Of a stretch of 64,000 nt of DNA, positions 35,539 to 44,711 are shown one piece after another (the stretch's first letter is position 1; each line of letters begins with the position of its first letter). Origin of the DNA: Mycolicibacterium lutetiense (GTDB lineage: Bacteria > Actinomycetota > Actinomycetes > Mycobacteriales > Mycobacteriaceae); the NCBI RefSeq assembly GCF_017876775.1, contig NZ_JAGIOP010000002.1, forward strand, positions 2,480,001 to 2,544,000. The letters run 5' to 3'. The notes below the pieces were generated by a model, which saw nothing but the letters and a program-made list of their open reading frames with translations, did no database searches and was not told the DNA's origin. The position numbers and the translations under genes were made by a program.

Positions 35539-37245
35539 GTGCGGGCTGATGCAGCGCCCAGCACCCAGGCACTTCGGGGCTGGCAGCGTAAGGCGCTGGT
35601 GCGGTATTTGACTGCCAAACCGCGGGACTACCTGGCGGTCGCCACGCCCGGCGCAGGTAAGACGACGTTTGCGCTGCGGATCGCGGCCGAGCTGCTCAAC
35701 GACCGTACGGTCGACGCGATCACCGTGGTGGTGCCCACCGAGCATCTCAAGATCCAGTGGGCCCAGTCAGCCGCCCGGAACGGTATCGCGCTCGATCCGA
35801 AGTTCAGCAACTCCAATTCGCAGACCTCGGCGGAGTACCACGGCGTCGTCGTCACCTATGCCCAGGTGGCCAGCCATCCCACCCGGCACCGGGTGCGCAC
35901 CGAGAACCGCAAGACACTGGTCATCTTCGATGAGATCCACCACGGTGGCGATGCGAAGACCTGGGGCGACGCGATGCGCGAAGCGTTTGACGACGCCACC
36001 CGGCGCCTCTCCCTGACCGGTACCCCGTTCCGCAGCGACGACAGCCCGATCCCGTTCGTCAACTACGAGACGGACGGCGCCGGTTTCCAGCAATCCGTGG
36101 CCGACCATGTGTACGGCTATTCCGATGCACTGGCCGACGGCGTGGTCCGGCCGGTGGTGTTCCTGGCGTACTCCGGTGAGGCCCGCTGGCGCGACAGTGC
36201 CGGCGAAGAACACGCGGCGCGCCTGGGTGAGCCACTGACCGCCGAGCACACCGCCCGGGCCTGGCGCACCGCACTGAACCCGACCGGCGAATGGATGCCG
36301 GCGGTCATCGCCGCGGCCGACAAACGTTTGCAGCAGAAGCGTCAGCACGTGCCCGATGCAGGCGGCATGATCATCGCCACCAACCAGACCACCGCGCGCG
36401 CCTATGCCGATCTGCTCATCAAGATCACCGGTGAGGCGCCCACCGTGGTGCTCTCGGATGATCCGGGCGCCTCCGACCGCATCACCCAGTTCTCGGAAAG
36501 CACCAGCCGGTGGCTGGTCGCGGTGCGCATGGTGTCCGAAGGCGTCGACGTGCCACGGCTGTCGGTCGGCGTGTACGCCACGAGTGCCTCGACTCCGTTG
36601 TTCTTCGCCCAGGCCATCGGCCGGTTCGTGCGATCGCGCCGCGCCGGCGAGACGGCCAGCATCTTCCTGCCGTCGGTGCCCAATCTGTTGCTGCTGGCCA
36701 GTGAGATGGAGGCGCAGCGCAACCACGTGCTGGGCAAGCCGCACCGGGAATCCGACGGTCTGGATGACGAGGCGCTCGAAGCCGCCGAGAAGCGCAAGGA
36801 CGAGAAGGACGATCTGGAGAACGGCTTCGAGTCGCTCGGCGCGGACGCCGAGTTGGACCAGGTCATCTTCGACGGCGCCTCCTTCGGCACCGCAACGCCG
36901 GCCGGCAGCGACGAGGAGGCCGATTATCTCGGCATTCCCGGCCTGCTCGATGCCGAGCAGATGCGAGACCTGTTGCGGCGCAGGCAGGATGAGCAACTCA
37001 CCAAACGCACGGCCGAGGCTGCGGTATCGGGTGGTCCGCCGCCGGCACGCACCACGCACGGCCAGTTGCGGGAGTTGCGTCGTGAGCTCAACACGTTGGT
37101 GACCATCACCCACCACCGCACCGGCAAGCCGCACGGTTGGATCCACAACGAGCTGCGTCGCATCTGCGGCGGGCCGCCGGTGGCCGCCGCGACCACCGAT
37201 CAATTGAAGGCGCGGATCGAAGCCATCCGGGACCTGAAGGCCTGA
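35539..37245 (+). CDS. SF2 DEIH-box helicase (RadD-like)
   Basis: 568-aa superfamily 2 helicase. Walker A ATPGAGKTT is at residues 35-43, motif II is FDEIHHG, motif III LTGTPF, and the second RecA domain has VSEGVDVPRL and the arginine-finger motif QAIGRFVRSRR. The C-terminal ~180 residues are charged, with a long helical region and an HTH-like end containing HGWIHNELRR. The type is like RadD/UvrB-ResIII-like helicases acting on DNA; no nuclease or methylase partner is adjacent. Start GTG with GAGAGGAG upstream. Confidence 0.87.
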   Translation: MRADAAPSTQALRGWQRKALVRYLTAKPRDYLAVATPGAGKTTFALRIAAELLNDRTVDAITVVVPTEHLKIQWAQSAARNGIALDPKFSNSNSQTSAEYHGVVVTYAQVASHPTRHRVRTENRKTLVIFDEIHHGGDAKTWGDAMREAFDDATRRLSLTGTPFRSDDSPIPFVNYETDGAGFQQSVADHVYGYSDALADGVVRPVVFLAYSGEARWRDSAGEEHAARLGEPLTAEHTARAWRTALNPTGEWMPAVIAAADKRLQQKRQHVPDAGGMIIATNQTTARAYADLLIKITGEAPTVVLSDDPGASDRITQFSESTSRWLVAVRMVSEGVDVPRLSVGVYATSASTPLFFAQAIGRFVRSRRAGETASIFLPSVPNLLLLASEMEAQRNHVLGKPHRESDGLDDEALEAAEKRKDEKDDLENGFESLGADAELDQVIFDGASFGTATPAGSDEEADYLGIPGLLDAEQMRDLLRRRQDEQLTKRTAEAAVSGGPPPARTTHGQLRELRRELNTLVTITHHRTGKPHGWIHNELRRICGGPPVAAATTDQLKARIEAIRDLKA

Positions 37246-37339
37246 CAGCAGTCCGCCGAAACTCCCCCGAGACCCAACTGGAACTTGTTACAGTCGGCGA
37301 ATTCCGTTCTGTAGCAGCCAAAACAGCTGGGGAGACGCA

Positions 37340-39535
37340 ATGACGCCGACGTCCGCTAACGCTGGAGGTGCCCGATTCATCGGGCGGGTCGGCACACTCG
37401 CCGTCGCGTTGGGAATCGGTGTGGCAGTAGCCAACGGCACCGCGATCGCCTCCGCCGAGACCGGTGGCCCGGGTTCGTCGGGAACGCATTCAAAGGCGAC
37501 CGACACGACGAAGACGGACAGCTCGACCCCCAAGAAAGGCCCCCGGAAACCGTCGTTCTCCGACCCTCAGAAGCTGGCAAAACGAGTCAGCGACGTGGCC
37601 GCCAAGGTGGAGTCCGCAGTCGGCAGCACGAAGATCGGCGAACGCCGATCGTCGGCCGCATCGACCGACCGGAAATCGGACGGCCGAGAATCCGTCGACG
37701 AGGTGCGGCAGTCGGTATCGCGGGCACTCACCACGGCCACCGACGCGCCCCGCCATCGGCGGGCCACGCTGGACAACCGTCCGTCGGCCGAGGCCGACAC
37801 CGCCGCACCCCTGGAAACGCTGACGGTCGTCACCAAGACTGTGACGAAAGACGTTGCCGAACAGGTGGTTCCGAAGTCGACACTCCGCACCCAGGCTCCG
37901 GCGGCGCAGCCCATACCGGAGATGGTGGCGGCCGTGACGGAGCGGCTCACACCGCACCTTCCGGATTCGCCGGTGAGCCCCATCCACGATCTCGGCATGG
38001 CCGCGCTGCTGAGCTGGTCACGCCGTGACGGCCGGCCGGGGCTCGTGCCGATCGGACGCGTCAACACACCGGAAGCGACCTCGCAGGTGACAAGCGAGGT
38101 GACCTCCCAGGTGACCACCCAGACAACGAGCACGCTGGCCACCGAGGAACAGCTCGCGGCCGAGCGGCAGGTCAGCCAGATCGTCAACACGCCCTTCGTT
38201 CAGCTGGCCAAGGTGGTCCTGATGGCGGCCTGGTACGTCGAGGCGGCGAAGAACTTCGCCACTGTCGGCGGCCCCGACTTCACGAACCTGTCACACCTGA
38301 ACCGGGCCGCCACCGAGTTCGCCAACCAGGCGGCCACCGAGTTCCTGCTGCTGAACTCCAACGACCCGAAGCTGCTGCTGCAGGTCAACCCGCCGCACAG
38401 TTGGAACGGGCAAAACGCGGGCGGCACCCGGATCTGGTACGACAACCCCGACACCGTCTACCGGTTCACCGGCATCAACGGCGCCTCGACGTACAAGATC
38501 GAGGGCACCGTCCCGGGCTACGACCCGACCGACCCGAACACCCACCCCACCTCTGCCAACACCAATTTCAGTGTGCTGACCGGAATCAACGGCGTCACGG
38601 CCGCGAATCTCAACGGCGAGGAACTGAGTATCAGGGACGACGGGACGTTCACGATCGTGGTGAGTCCCGACGCGGCACCGGCCAACCCCGAGAAGGGCAT
38701 GAACTACCTTCATGCCCCGCCCGAATCGACCATCCTGGCCACCCGAAACACCTTGGGGGACTGGAATACCGAGTCGCCGATCGCGTTGACCATCGAGAAG
38801 ACCGCCGGACCGCCGAGCAGCTTGTTCAGCCAGATCGGCGGGTTCGCCATCCCGGTCATCGGCAAGACGGTGATCGAGAATCCGATTCTGATGAGCCTGG
38901 TGTCGATCGTCCCGGCGTTCGACAGGGCGCCGCTGCTGTTGTCGTCCGCCGAGACCGCCATCCTGATGCTGGTCACCGGAATCACCGGAGAGAACACCTA
39001 CATGTCCGTGGCGACCGCCACCGGCGCGCCCAACACGCTGTCGGCGCCCCAGCACAACGCGCAGTTCCTGTCCACGCAGCTGCAGAGCGCCGGCTATTTC
39101 CAGCTCAAGGACGACGAGGCGATGATCATCACCGTCGATCCCGGTGACGCGGAGTACTTCATCGTGCCGGTGACCAACGACTGGACCATCACCGACGACA
39201 CGCGCAACCAGCAAACCAGTTTGAACAACAGCCAGGCCATCAAGAACGCGGATGGCACGTACACGATCGTGGTGTCCAAAAGCGATCCGGGCGTGGCCAA
39301 CTGGGTGTCCACCGGCGGCTTGAATCAGGGCACCATCTCCATGCGGTTCCAGGGTGTAGACCCGGATGCCACGAACATGCCGACGGTGAGGACGCAGGTG
39401 GTGAAGGCCTCGGAGGTCGAGGGCATCGTGAACGACCCGAACAATCCCAACTACAACCCCGAGCAGCTCAACTACGACCGCGCGCAGCAGATCGCCGAGC
39501 GCCAAGCGGGATACGACCGCCGCTACACAGTGTAG
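37340..39535 (+). CDS. Secreted DUF1214-like protein with mycobacterial surface-protein N-terminus
   Basis: 731-aa predicted exported protein. Residues ~15-40 are a signal sequence ending near ASAETGG. A basic disordered region (~45-230) follows, with DPQKLAKRVSDVAAKVES helices and a Thr/Val/Ser repeat TSQVTSEVTSQVTTQTTS. It contains MAALLSWSRRD (W226), similar to the WAVMAWxRRQ segment of both Gly-rich proteins. The remainder has beta-rich units, DDGTFTIVVSPDAAP and later NADGTYTIVVSKSDPG ... ISMRFQGVD, typical of DUF1214 domains. Function unknown. ATG 37340 has GGGGAGACG upstream. Sits between the helicase and the second Gly-rich gene, which starts 134 bases downstream. Confidence 0.78.
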   Translation: MTPTSANAGGARFIGRVGTLAVALGIGVAVANGTAIASAETGGPGSSGTHSKATDTTKTDSSTPKKGPRKPSFSDPQKLAKRVSDVAAKVESAVGSTKIGERRSSAASTDRKSDGRESVDEVRQSVSRALTTATDAPRHRRATLDNRPSAEADTAAPLETLTVVTKTVTKDVAEQVVPKSTLRTQAPAAQPIPEMVAAVTERLTPHLPDSPVSPIHDLGMAALLSWSRRDGRPGLVPIGRVNTPEATSQVTSEVTSQVTTQTTSTLATEEQLAAERQVSQIVNTPFVQLAKVVLMAAWYVEAAKNFATVGGPDFTNLSHLNRAATEFANQAATEFLLLNSNDPKLLLQVNPPHSWNGQNAGGTRIWYDNPDTVYRFTGINGASTYKIEGTVPGYDPTDPNTHPTSANTNFSVLTGINGVTAANLNGEELSIRDDGTFTIVVSPDAAPANPEKGMNYLHAPPESTILATRNTLGDWNTESPIALTIEKTAGPPSSLFSQIGGFAIPVIGKTVIENPILMSLVSIVPAFDRAPLLLSSAETAILMLVTGITGENTYMSVATATGAPNTLSAPQHNAQFLSTQLQSAGYFQLKDDEAMIITVDPGDAEYFIVPVTNDWTITDDTRNQQTSLNNSQAIKNADGTYTIVVSKSDPGVANWVSTGGLNQGTISMRFQGVDPDATNMPTVRTQVVKASEVEGIVNDPNNPNYNPEQLNYDRAQQIAERQAGYDRRYTV

Positions 39536-39633
39536 GCCTTCAGCGATCCCTTCTGGTTGCCCGCTAAGTGCCTGTACACACTTTTCCAAAGGTGTTCACA
39601 CGAGTGTTAATCTCGCCATGTTTGTTAGCTGGA

Positions 39634-39649
39634 GTGTGACATCTCACAC
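39634..39649. promoter_or_regulatory. Inverted repeat GTGTGA-CATC-TCACAC
   Basis: Perfect 6+6 inverted repeat 21-36 bases upstream of the second Gly-rich gene, next to its GAGGAGGA ribosome-binding site. It resembles a CRP half-site pair, but the spacer is 4 bases rather than the usual 6, so it may instead be an RNA hairpin or another operator. Confidence 0.4.
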
Positions 39650-39669
39650 CCGGACGAGCGAGGAGGATC

Positions 39670-42600
39670 GTGGCTAAGCACAGAGCAGTGGGTACCGACA
39701 ACTGGTGGAGTGCCGCCGGGCCGCTAATGACCGCGGGATTGACGAGCGCGGCGTTCGCCAGCGCGGGTGTGATGCTGCTGCTGGGGCCCGATTCGCCGAC
39801 GATGCAGTCGGTGACTGCCGATATCAGGCTCGTCAACACCGAGGGCTCGACCGGCGACGGCGGCCCCAGCTCGGCCGGTTCGGGTGCCTCTCAGACCGGC
39901 AATCCCAAAGCCAATCCCAAAGCCAATGCCAAAGCCAAGATCACCAGCAAGCTCAAGCCGCCGACCAAGCTCGGGACCGGTCGGAAGCCGACCTCCGACG
40001 CCACATCCGAATCACCGCGAACCGCGGGTCAGCAAGCACAGGACCGGATCCGCCAGCGCGCAGAAGCCGCCACAAAGGCCCTGACCGAAGCTTTGGACAC
40101 CGCGGCGCCGGACCCGACCACGGCTGCGGACATCGCCAAGGACACCACCACCGGCGATACCCGGGAAACCCGCCGCCCGCGGGGCGTGCGGTCAACGCCC
40201 GGCCAGCGGTCCCGCGCAGTTCATCGGGCGAATCCCGCCACGGCCGACGACGCCAAACACAACGCCAGTGTGGTTGGAGCCAAACCGATTACCGGTGTCA
40301 GCGCCGGCGAACCGGGCACCCCGGCGGCCGGCGAGGTGCCGAACACCACCATCGACCAGGTTCCGAGCGGCCGGCGAGTCCCGTCCACGTTGGCGGCCCC
40401 GGAAATTGTTCCGGTCATGACCGCCGCGCCCGCCACGGCGAAAACCGGAATGAACACCGCGATCCGCCCGATCACGGGCTTGCTGTCCGCGGTCAGCCTG
40501 GGCACCATGGTGGCTCCCGACGCACCGACCACGCCCGACCAGATGCCCGGCGCCTGGGCCGTGATGGCCTGGGTACGCCGCCAAACCGAGCAGGTCGCCG
40601 CCGAGCAGGTCGCCAAGCAGATGCAACGGACTGCCCCGGCCTCCTCCGTGGTTGCCACCTCGTCCCTGCCCTCACCCCCCCTGGTCCCGCGTCTGGCCCC
40701 ACGCCTGTCCCCCATCAACCCGGTCCAGCAGGTCAATCTCTGGATCTATGAGACGGCGCACGGCGGCGTCCAAGCGTGGATCACCAGCCCGATCGGCATC
40801 GTTGTCGACGGCGTTATCAACCTCGCGGCCGGCCAGTACCTGATCGGCAACGGTGCCGACAGCTATCTGCCCGGTATCGCCGGCGGCGACGGCGGACTGT
40901 TGCTGGGCGACGGCGGCGACGGCTACAACTCCCTGATCTCCGGAGTGGACGGCACTGACGGTGGCAACGCCGGCTGGTTCGGCAACGGCGGCAAGGGTGG
41001 CCACGGCGGCGCCAGCATCCTGACCGGTGTCGACGGCGGCAACGCCGGTAATGGCGGTGCCGGCGGCAAGATCATGGGCATCGGCGGCGCGGGCGGCGAT
41101 GGTGGCGCCGGCTACTACAACATCGTCGTCGGCCAACCCGGCACCCACGCAGGCAACGGCGGCGACGGCGGCGTCGGCCGCGGGTGGCTGATCGCCAACG
41201 GCGGCAACGGCGGCAACGGCGGCGTCGGCGGCAACGGCTTCGACGGACTCGCTGCCCTGGGTGAAAACGGCACCAACGCAGGCAATGGCGGCAACGGCGG
41301 CAACGGCGGCGCGAGCAAGAACTGGATCGGCGATGCCGGCCGCGGTGGCGCCGGCGGAGCAGGTGGCACCGGTGGCTCAGGCGGCTCCGGCGTGCTGGGC
41401 GGTGGTGCGCTCGGCGGCGGAGGCCACGGCGGCTCCGGCGGAATCGGCGGCAGCGGCGGCAAGGGTGGCGCCGCCATCCTCGGCCTAGCGGGTACCGGTG
41501 GCGCCGGTGGCGCTTCCGGTGACGGTGGCGCCGGCGGCGCCGGCTCCAACGGCAGCTCGTCGCTGATCGCCGATGGCGGCACCGGCGGTGCAGGCGGCAA
41601 CGCCGGCGAGGCCGGTATCGGCGGCGTCAACGGTGCCGGTATCTTCAGCATCTTCTTCGGCGGCACAGGCCAGGCAGCCAACGGCGCAAACGGCAACGGC
41701 GGCAACGGCGGCAAGGGCGGCAACGGCTTCAACACCATCACCGCAATCGGCACCGCAGGCAACGGCGGCGCCGGCGGTCGTGGTGGCAACGGCGGCGTTG
41801 ACGGCAATGGCGGCACCGGTGGCGCCGGCGGCAAGGGCGGTAACGGCGCCGACGGTCTGGCCGCGCTCGGCGAGAACGGCCCCAACGGCGGCACCGGCGG
41901 AGCCGGTGGCGCTGGCGGTGACGGCGGCACCCGCTCCGGCAACGGCGGCACCGGCGGTATCGGCGGCGACGCCGGTAACGGTGGCTCCGGCGGCTCAGGT
42001 GTTCTCGGCGGCGGAGCTATCGGTGAAGGCGGCAACGGCGGCAAGGGTGGCACCGGCGGCCAAGGTGGCCAGGGTGGCACAGCTGCTCTCGGCACCGTCG
42101 GCGCCGGTGGTCACGGCGGCGCGGCCGGTAACGGTGGTAACGGCGGTGCCGGCTCCAACGGCATCTCGTCGGTCCAGGCCGACGGCGGCAAGGGCGGCGA
42201 CGGCGGCGCAGCAGGCGTGGTCGGCCTCGGCGGCTTCAACGGAGCCGGCTTCAACCAGGCGGCCAACGGCACCAACGGCAGCGGTGGCAATGGCGGTAAA
42301 GGCGGCGACGGCTTCGACACCCTGACCGGTGTCGGTACCTCGGGCAACGGCGGCGCAGGTGGTGCCGGCGGAACCGGCGGCGTCGACGGCAACGGCGGCA
42401 AGGGTGGCGACGGTGGTGCCGGCGGAACCGGTGCAGCCGGAGGTGCGGCCCTGGGCACCAGCGGCGCGTCCGGCGCCAACGGTGGTGCCGGCGGTGCTGG
42501 CGGAACCGGCGGAACCCACTCCGGAAACGGCGGTAACGGTGGCTCCGGCGGCGTCGGCGGGACCGGTGGCACCGGCGGCACGGGTGTCGTAGGCGGCAAC

Positions 42601-43806
42601 ACCGGCGGTACCGGCGGCAACGGCGGGAGCGGTGGTGCCGGCGGCAAGGGCGGCGCAGCCACCAACGGCGCCGTCGGCACCGGCGGTAAAGGTGGCGCCG
42701 CAGGTAACGGTGGTACCGGCGGTGCCGGCTCCAACGGCATCTCGTCGGTCCAGCGCAACGGCGGCAAGGGCGGTAGCGGTGGCACCGCAGGTTCAGGCGG
42801 CGCTGGCGGCTTTAACGGAGCCGGCCTCAACCAGGCAGCCAACGGCGCAGGCGGTACCGGCGGCGCCGGCGGTACCGGCGGCGACGGCTTCGATGCCCTC
42901 ACCATCCTGGACACCGCGGGCCGCGGTGGTGACGGTGGTGCCGGCGGCTCGGGCGGCGTGACCGGCAACGGCGGTGCGGGCGGAGCCGGCGGGACCGGCG
43001 GCAAGGGCGGCAACGGGACCATCGGGGCCTCGCTGGGTGCTACCGGCTTGGCGGGAACCAACGCGGGCGCCGGCGGCAACGGCGGCGCGGGTGGTGCCGG
43101 CGGTACTACGTCGGGCAACGGCGGCAAGGGCGGAACCGGCGGCGCCGGCGGTACCGGCGGGTCGGGTGGCACCGGTGGCCTTCCGGCGTTCGGCTCCAAC
43201 AACGCGGCCGGCGTCAGTGGTGGTGGCGGCTTCGGTGGCACCGCGGGCGGCGGCGGCACCGGCGGTAACGGCGGCGCCGGCGGCATCGCACCGCACGGCC
43301 TCGACGGTGCCGGCGGCACCGGCGGCACCGGCGGCAACGGTGGTACGGGCGGGTCGGGCCAGACCGGCGCGAACGGCACCGCGTTCATCAACGGCAACGC
43401 CGGTTCCACCGGTGGCGTGGGTGGACACGGCGGCGCCGCGGGTGCCGGCGGCAACGGCGGCACCTCCGGCAACAACGTCGGTGGCGCAGGCGGAACCGGC
43501 GGTGTCGGTGGCGCGGGCGGCTCCGGCGGAAAGGGCGGCAAGGGCTACAACGACAACGTGACCCAGTGGGGTAACGGCGGCAACGGTGGTGCCGGCGGAA
43601 CCGGCGGCGCAAGCGGTAACGGCGGTAACGGCGGAACCGGTGCGACAACCGGCGCCGGCGGCACCGGTCCGACGGGCGGTCCGGGAGGCGCCGGCGGTTC
43701 CGGCGGTGCCAATGGCGGCCACGGCACCCACGACGGCACCAGCGGCACCAGCGGTAGCGACGGCGCCGGCGGCAACCCGGGCAGCAGCACCGGAAGCCAG
43801 GTATAG
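39670..43806 (+). CDS. Large PE-less PGRS-like Gly-rich surface protein
   Basis: 1378-aa paralogue of the 27331-33858 gene product. The N-termini match: hydrophobic anchor (about residues 20-40), [22 protein letters not shown] block, low-complexity region (with a [11 protein letters not shown] stretch), an amphipathic helix, PITGLLSAV...[10 protein letters not shown] (W296), and ITSPIG...LIGNGADS (~391). The rest is PGRS-like GG-x repeats with a longer unit of ~193 residues marked by QAANG at 668, 863 and 1055. No PE domain, no sorting motif. Likely exported and surface-exposed. Start GTG with GAGGAGGA at ideal spacing. The repeat type is closer to canonical PE_PGRS than in the larger paralogue. 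Confidence 0.85.
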   Translation: MAKHRAVGTDNWWSAAGPLMTAGLTSAAFASAGVMLLLGPDSPTMQSVTADIRLVNTEGSTGDGGPSSAGSGASQTGNPKANPKANAKAKITSKLKPPTKLGTGRKPTSDATSESPRTAGQQAQDRIRQRAEAATKALTEALDTAAPDPTTAADIAKDTTTGDTRETRRPRGVRSTPGQRSRAVHRANPATADDAKHNASVVGAKPITGVSAGEPGTPAAGEVPNTTIDQVPSGRRVPSTLAAPEIVPVMTAAPATAKTGMNTAIRPITGLLSAVSLGTMVAPDAPTTPDQMPGAWAVMAWVRRQTEQVAAEQVAKQMQRTAPASSVVATSSLPSPPLVPRLAPRLSPINPVQQVNLWIYETAHGGVQAWITSPIGIVVDGVINLAAGQYLIGNGADSYLPGIAGGDGGLLLGDGGDGYNSLISGVDGTDGGNAGWFGNGGKGGHGGASILTGVDGGNAGNGGAGGKIMGIGGAGGDGGAGYYNIVVGQPGTHAGNGGDGGVGRGWLIANGGNGGNGGVGGNGFDGLAALGENGTNAGNGGNGGNGGASKNWIGDAGRGGAGGAGGTGGSGGSGVLGGGALGGGGHGGSGGIGGSGGKGGAAILGLAGTGGAGGASGDGGAGGAGSNGSSSLIADGGTGGAGGNAGEAGIGGVNGAGIFSIFFGGTGQAANGANGNGGNGGKGGNGFNTITAIGTAGNGGAGGRGGNGGVDGNGGTGGAGGKGGNGADGLAALGENGPNGGTGGAGGAGGDGGTRSGNGGTGGIGGDAGNGGSGGSGVLGGGAIGEGGNGGKGGTGGQGGQGGTAALGTVGAGGHGGAAGNGGNGGAGSNGISSVQADGGKGGDGGAAGVVGLGGFNGAGFNQAANGTNGSGGNGGKGGDGFDTLTGVGTSGNGGAGGAGGTGGVDGNGGKGGDGGAGGTGAAGGAALGTSGASGANGGAGGAGGTGGTHSGNGGNGGSGGVGGTGGTGGTGVVGGNTGGTGGNGGSGGAGGKGGAATNGAVGTGGKGGAAGNGGTGGAGSNGISSVQRNGGKGGSGGTAGSGGAGGFNGAGLNQAANGAGGTGGAGGTGGDGFDALTILDTAGRGGDGGAGGSGGVTGNGGAGGAGGTGGKGGNGTIGASLGATGLAGTNAGAGGNGGAGGAGGTTSGNGGKGGTGGAGGTGGSGGTGGLPAFGSNNAAGVSGGGGFGGTAGGGGTGGNGGAGGIAPHGLDGAGGTGGTGGNGGTGGSGQTGANGTAFINGNAGSTGGVGGHGGAAGAGGNGGTSGNNVGGAGGTGGVGGAGGSGGKGGKGYNDNVTQWGNGGNGGAGGTGGASGNGGNGGTGATTGAGGTGPTGGPGGAGGSGGANGGHGTHDGTSGTSGSDGAGGNPGSSTGSQV

Positions 43807-43809
43807 CCG

Positions 43810-43846
43810 ATGCGGTGTGGCGCCGCCAATCGACGCCACACCGCAT
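43810..43846. terminator. Terminator-like hairpin between convergent genes
   Basis: Perfect 13-base stem ATGCGGTGTGGCG / CGCCACACCGCAT with an 11-base loop, 4 bases after the Gly-rich stop codon. No T-run follows, as in many mycobacterial hairpin terminators. Placed between the convergent Gly-rich and HAD genes. Confidence 0.7.
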
Positions 43847-43870
43847 TCGCCTGCCCTCAACGAGGCCAGA

Positions 43871-44686
43871 TCAGAGTCCCAACAACTCCGGCAAGTCGGC
43901 CACGGAGTCGATCACGTGGTTGGATTGCATCGCGAATTCGTCTGTAGCCCAACGGTCCAACGTGGATTGGCGGAATTTCCCGGTGCGAACCAGCACCCCG
44001 GTCATCCCCACCACCTGGGCGGCCAGCACGTCGTTGTTGAGGTCGTCGCCCACCATGTACATCTCCTCGGGGTCGACGCCGAGGCGGTTGGCGGCGGCCA
44101 GAAACCCTTCCGGGGCAGGCTTGCCCACGGCCGTGGCCTTGCGACCCGAGGTCGCCTCCATCCCGGCCAGGTACATACCGGTATCGACGCGCAGTCCGTC
44201 GGTGGTGTTCCACGCGGTGCTGCGGTGCATGGCCACCACCGGCACCCCTTGGGCCATCCAGTCGTAGACCCAGCTGAGTGTGAGGTGGTTGTACTCCGGA
44301 CCGGCCCCGCCGAGCAGCACCACGTCGGGGGTTTCCGGCGCGGCAGGCCCGGTGAATTCACTCGAATACACCACGTCGACGCCGGGCATGTCCTCATCGA
44401 TCCGCCCACTGTTGACCAGGAAACATCGGGCGCCCGGATAGCGGTCGCGCACGTATTCGGCGGTCAGGGCGGCCGCGGTGATCACCTCGTCGGCCGCGAC
44501 ATCCATGCCGGCCGCGGTCAGCAGGTCGGCGATCTGTGCGCGGGTACGGGTGGTGGTGTTCGTCAGATAGGACCGGGCGATCTGCTGATCGGCCAATATC
44601 CGCAGTGTCTGTGCCGCGCCGTCGATCGGCTGCCAGGAGGTCACCAGCACCCCATCGATGTCGAACAGCACTCCACCGATAGCCAT
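43871..44686 (-). CDS. HAD-superfamily (IIA, NagD-like) hydrolase
   Basis: 271-aa phosphatase. Motif I is DIDGVL (nucleophile Asp9, acid Asp11), motif II TNTTTRT, a C2-type cap occupies the middle, the motif III Lys lies in GKPAPEGF, and motif IV is MVGDDLNNDVLAA. This matches NagD/PLP-phosphatase/HDHD2-type enzymes acting on small phosphate esters; substrate unknown. Start ATG 44686, since MAIGGVLF begins the conserved fold; upstream sequence in frame belongs to the neighbour's shadow. Confidence 0.87.
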   Translation of the reverse strand: MAIGGVLFDIDGVLVTSWQPIDGAAQTLRILADQQIARSYLTNTTTRTRAQIADLLTAAGMDVAADEVITAAALTAEYVRDRYPGARCFLVNSGRIDEDMPGVDVVYSSEFTGPAAPETPDVVLLGGAGPEYNHLTLSWVYDWMAQGVPVVAMHRSTAWNTTDGLRVDTGMYLAGMEATSGRKATAVGKPAPEGFLAAANRLGVDPEEMYMVGDDLNNDVLAAQVVGMTGVLVRTGKFRQSTLDRWATDEFAMQSNHVIDSVADLPELLGL

Positions 44687-44711
44687 GCAGCGACAGTAAA
44701 CGTCCGCGGGT

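Noticed and set aside
39634..39649. CRP (Rv3676-type) site
   Set aside because: The TGTGA/TCACA halves are separated by 4 bases, not the usual 6; kept only as an inverted repeat.
41115..43541. Pro-rich antisense open frames across the second Gly-rich gene
   Set aside because: Mirror images of the GGx repeats (CCN codons), without starts, ribosome sites or homology-like segments.
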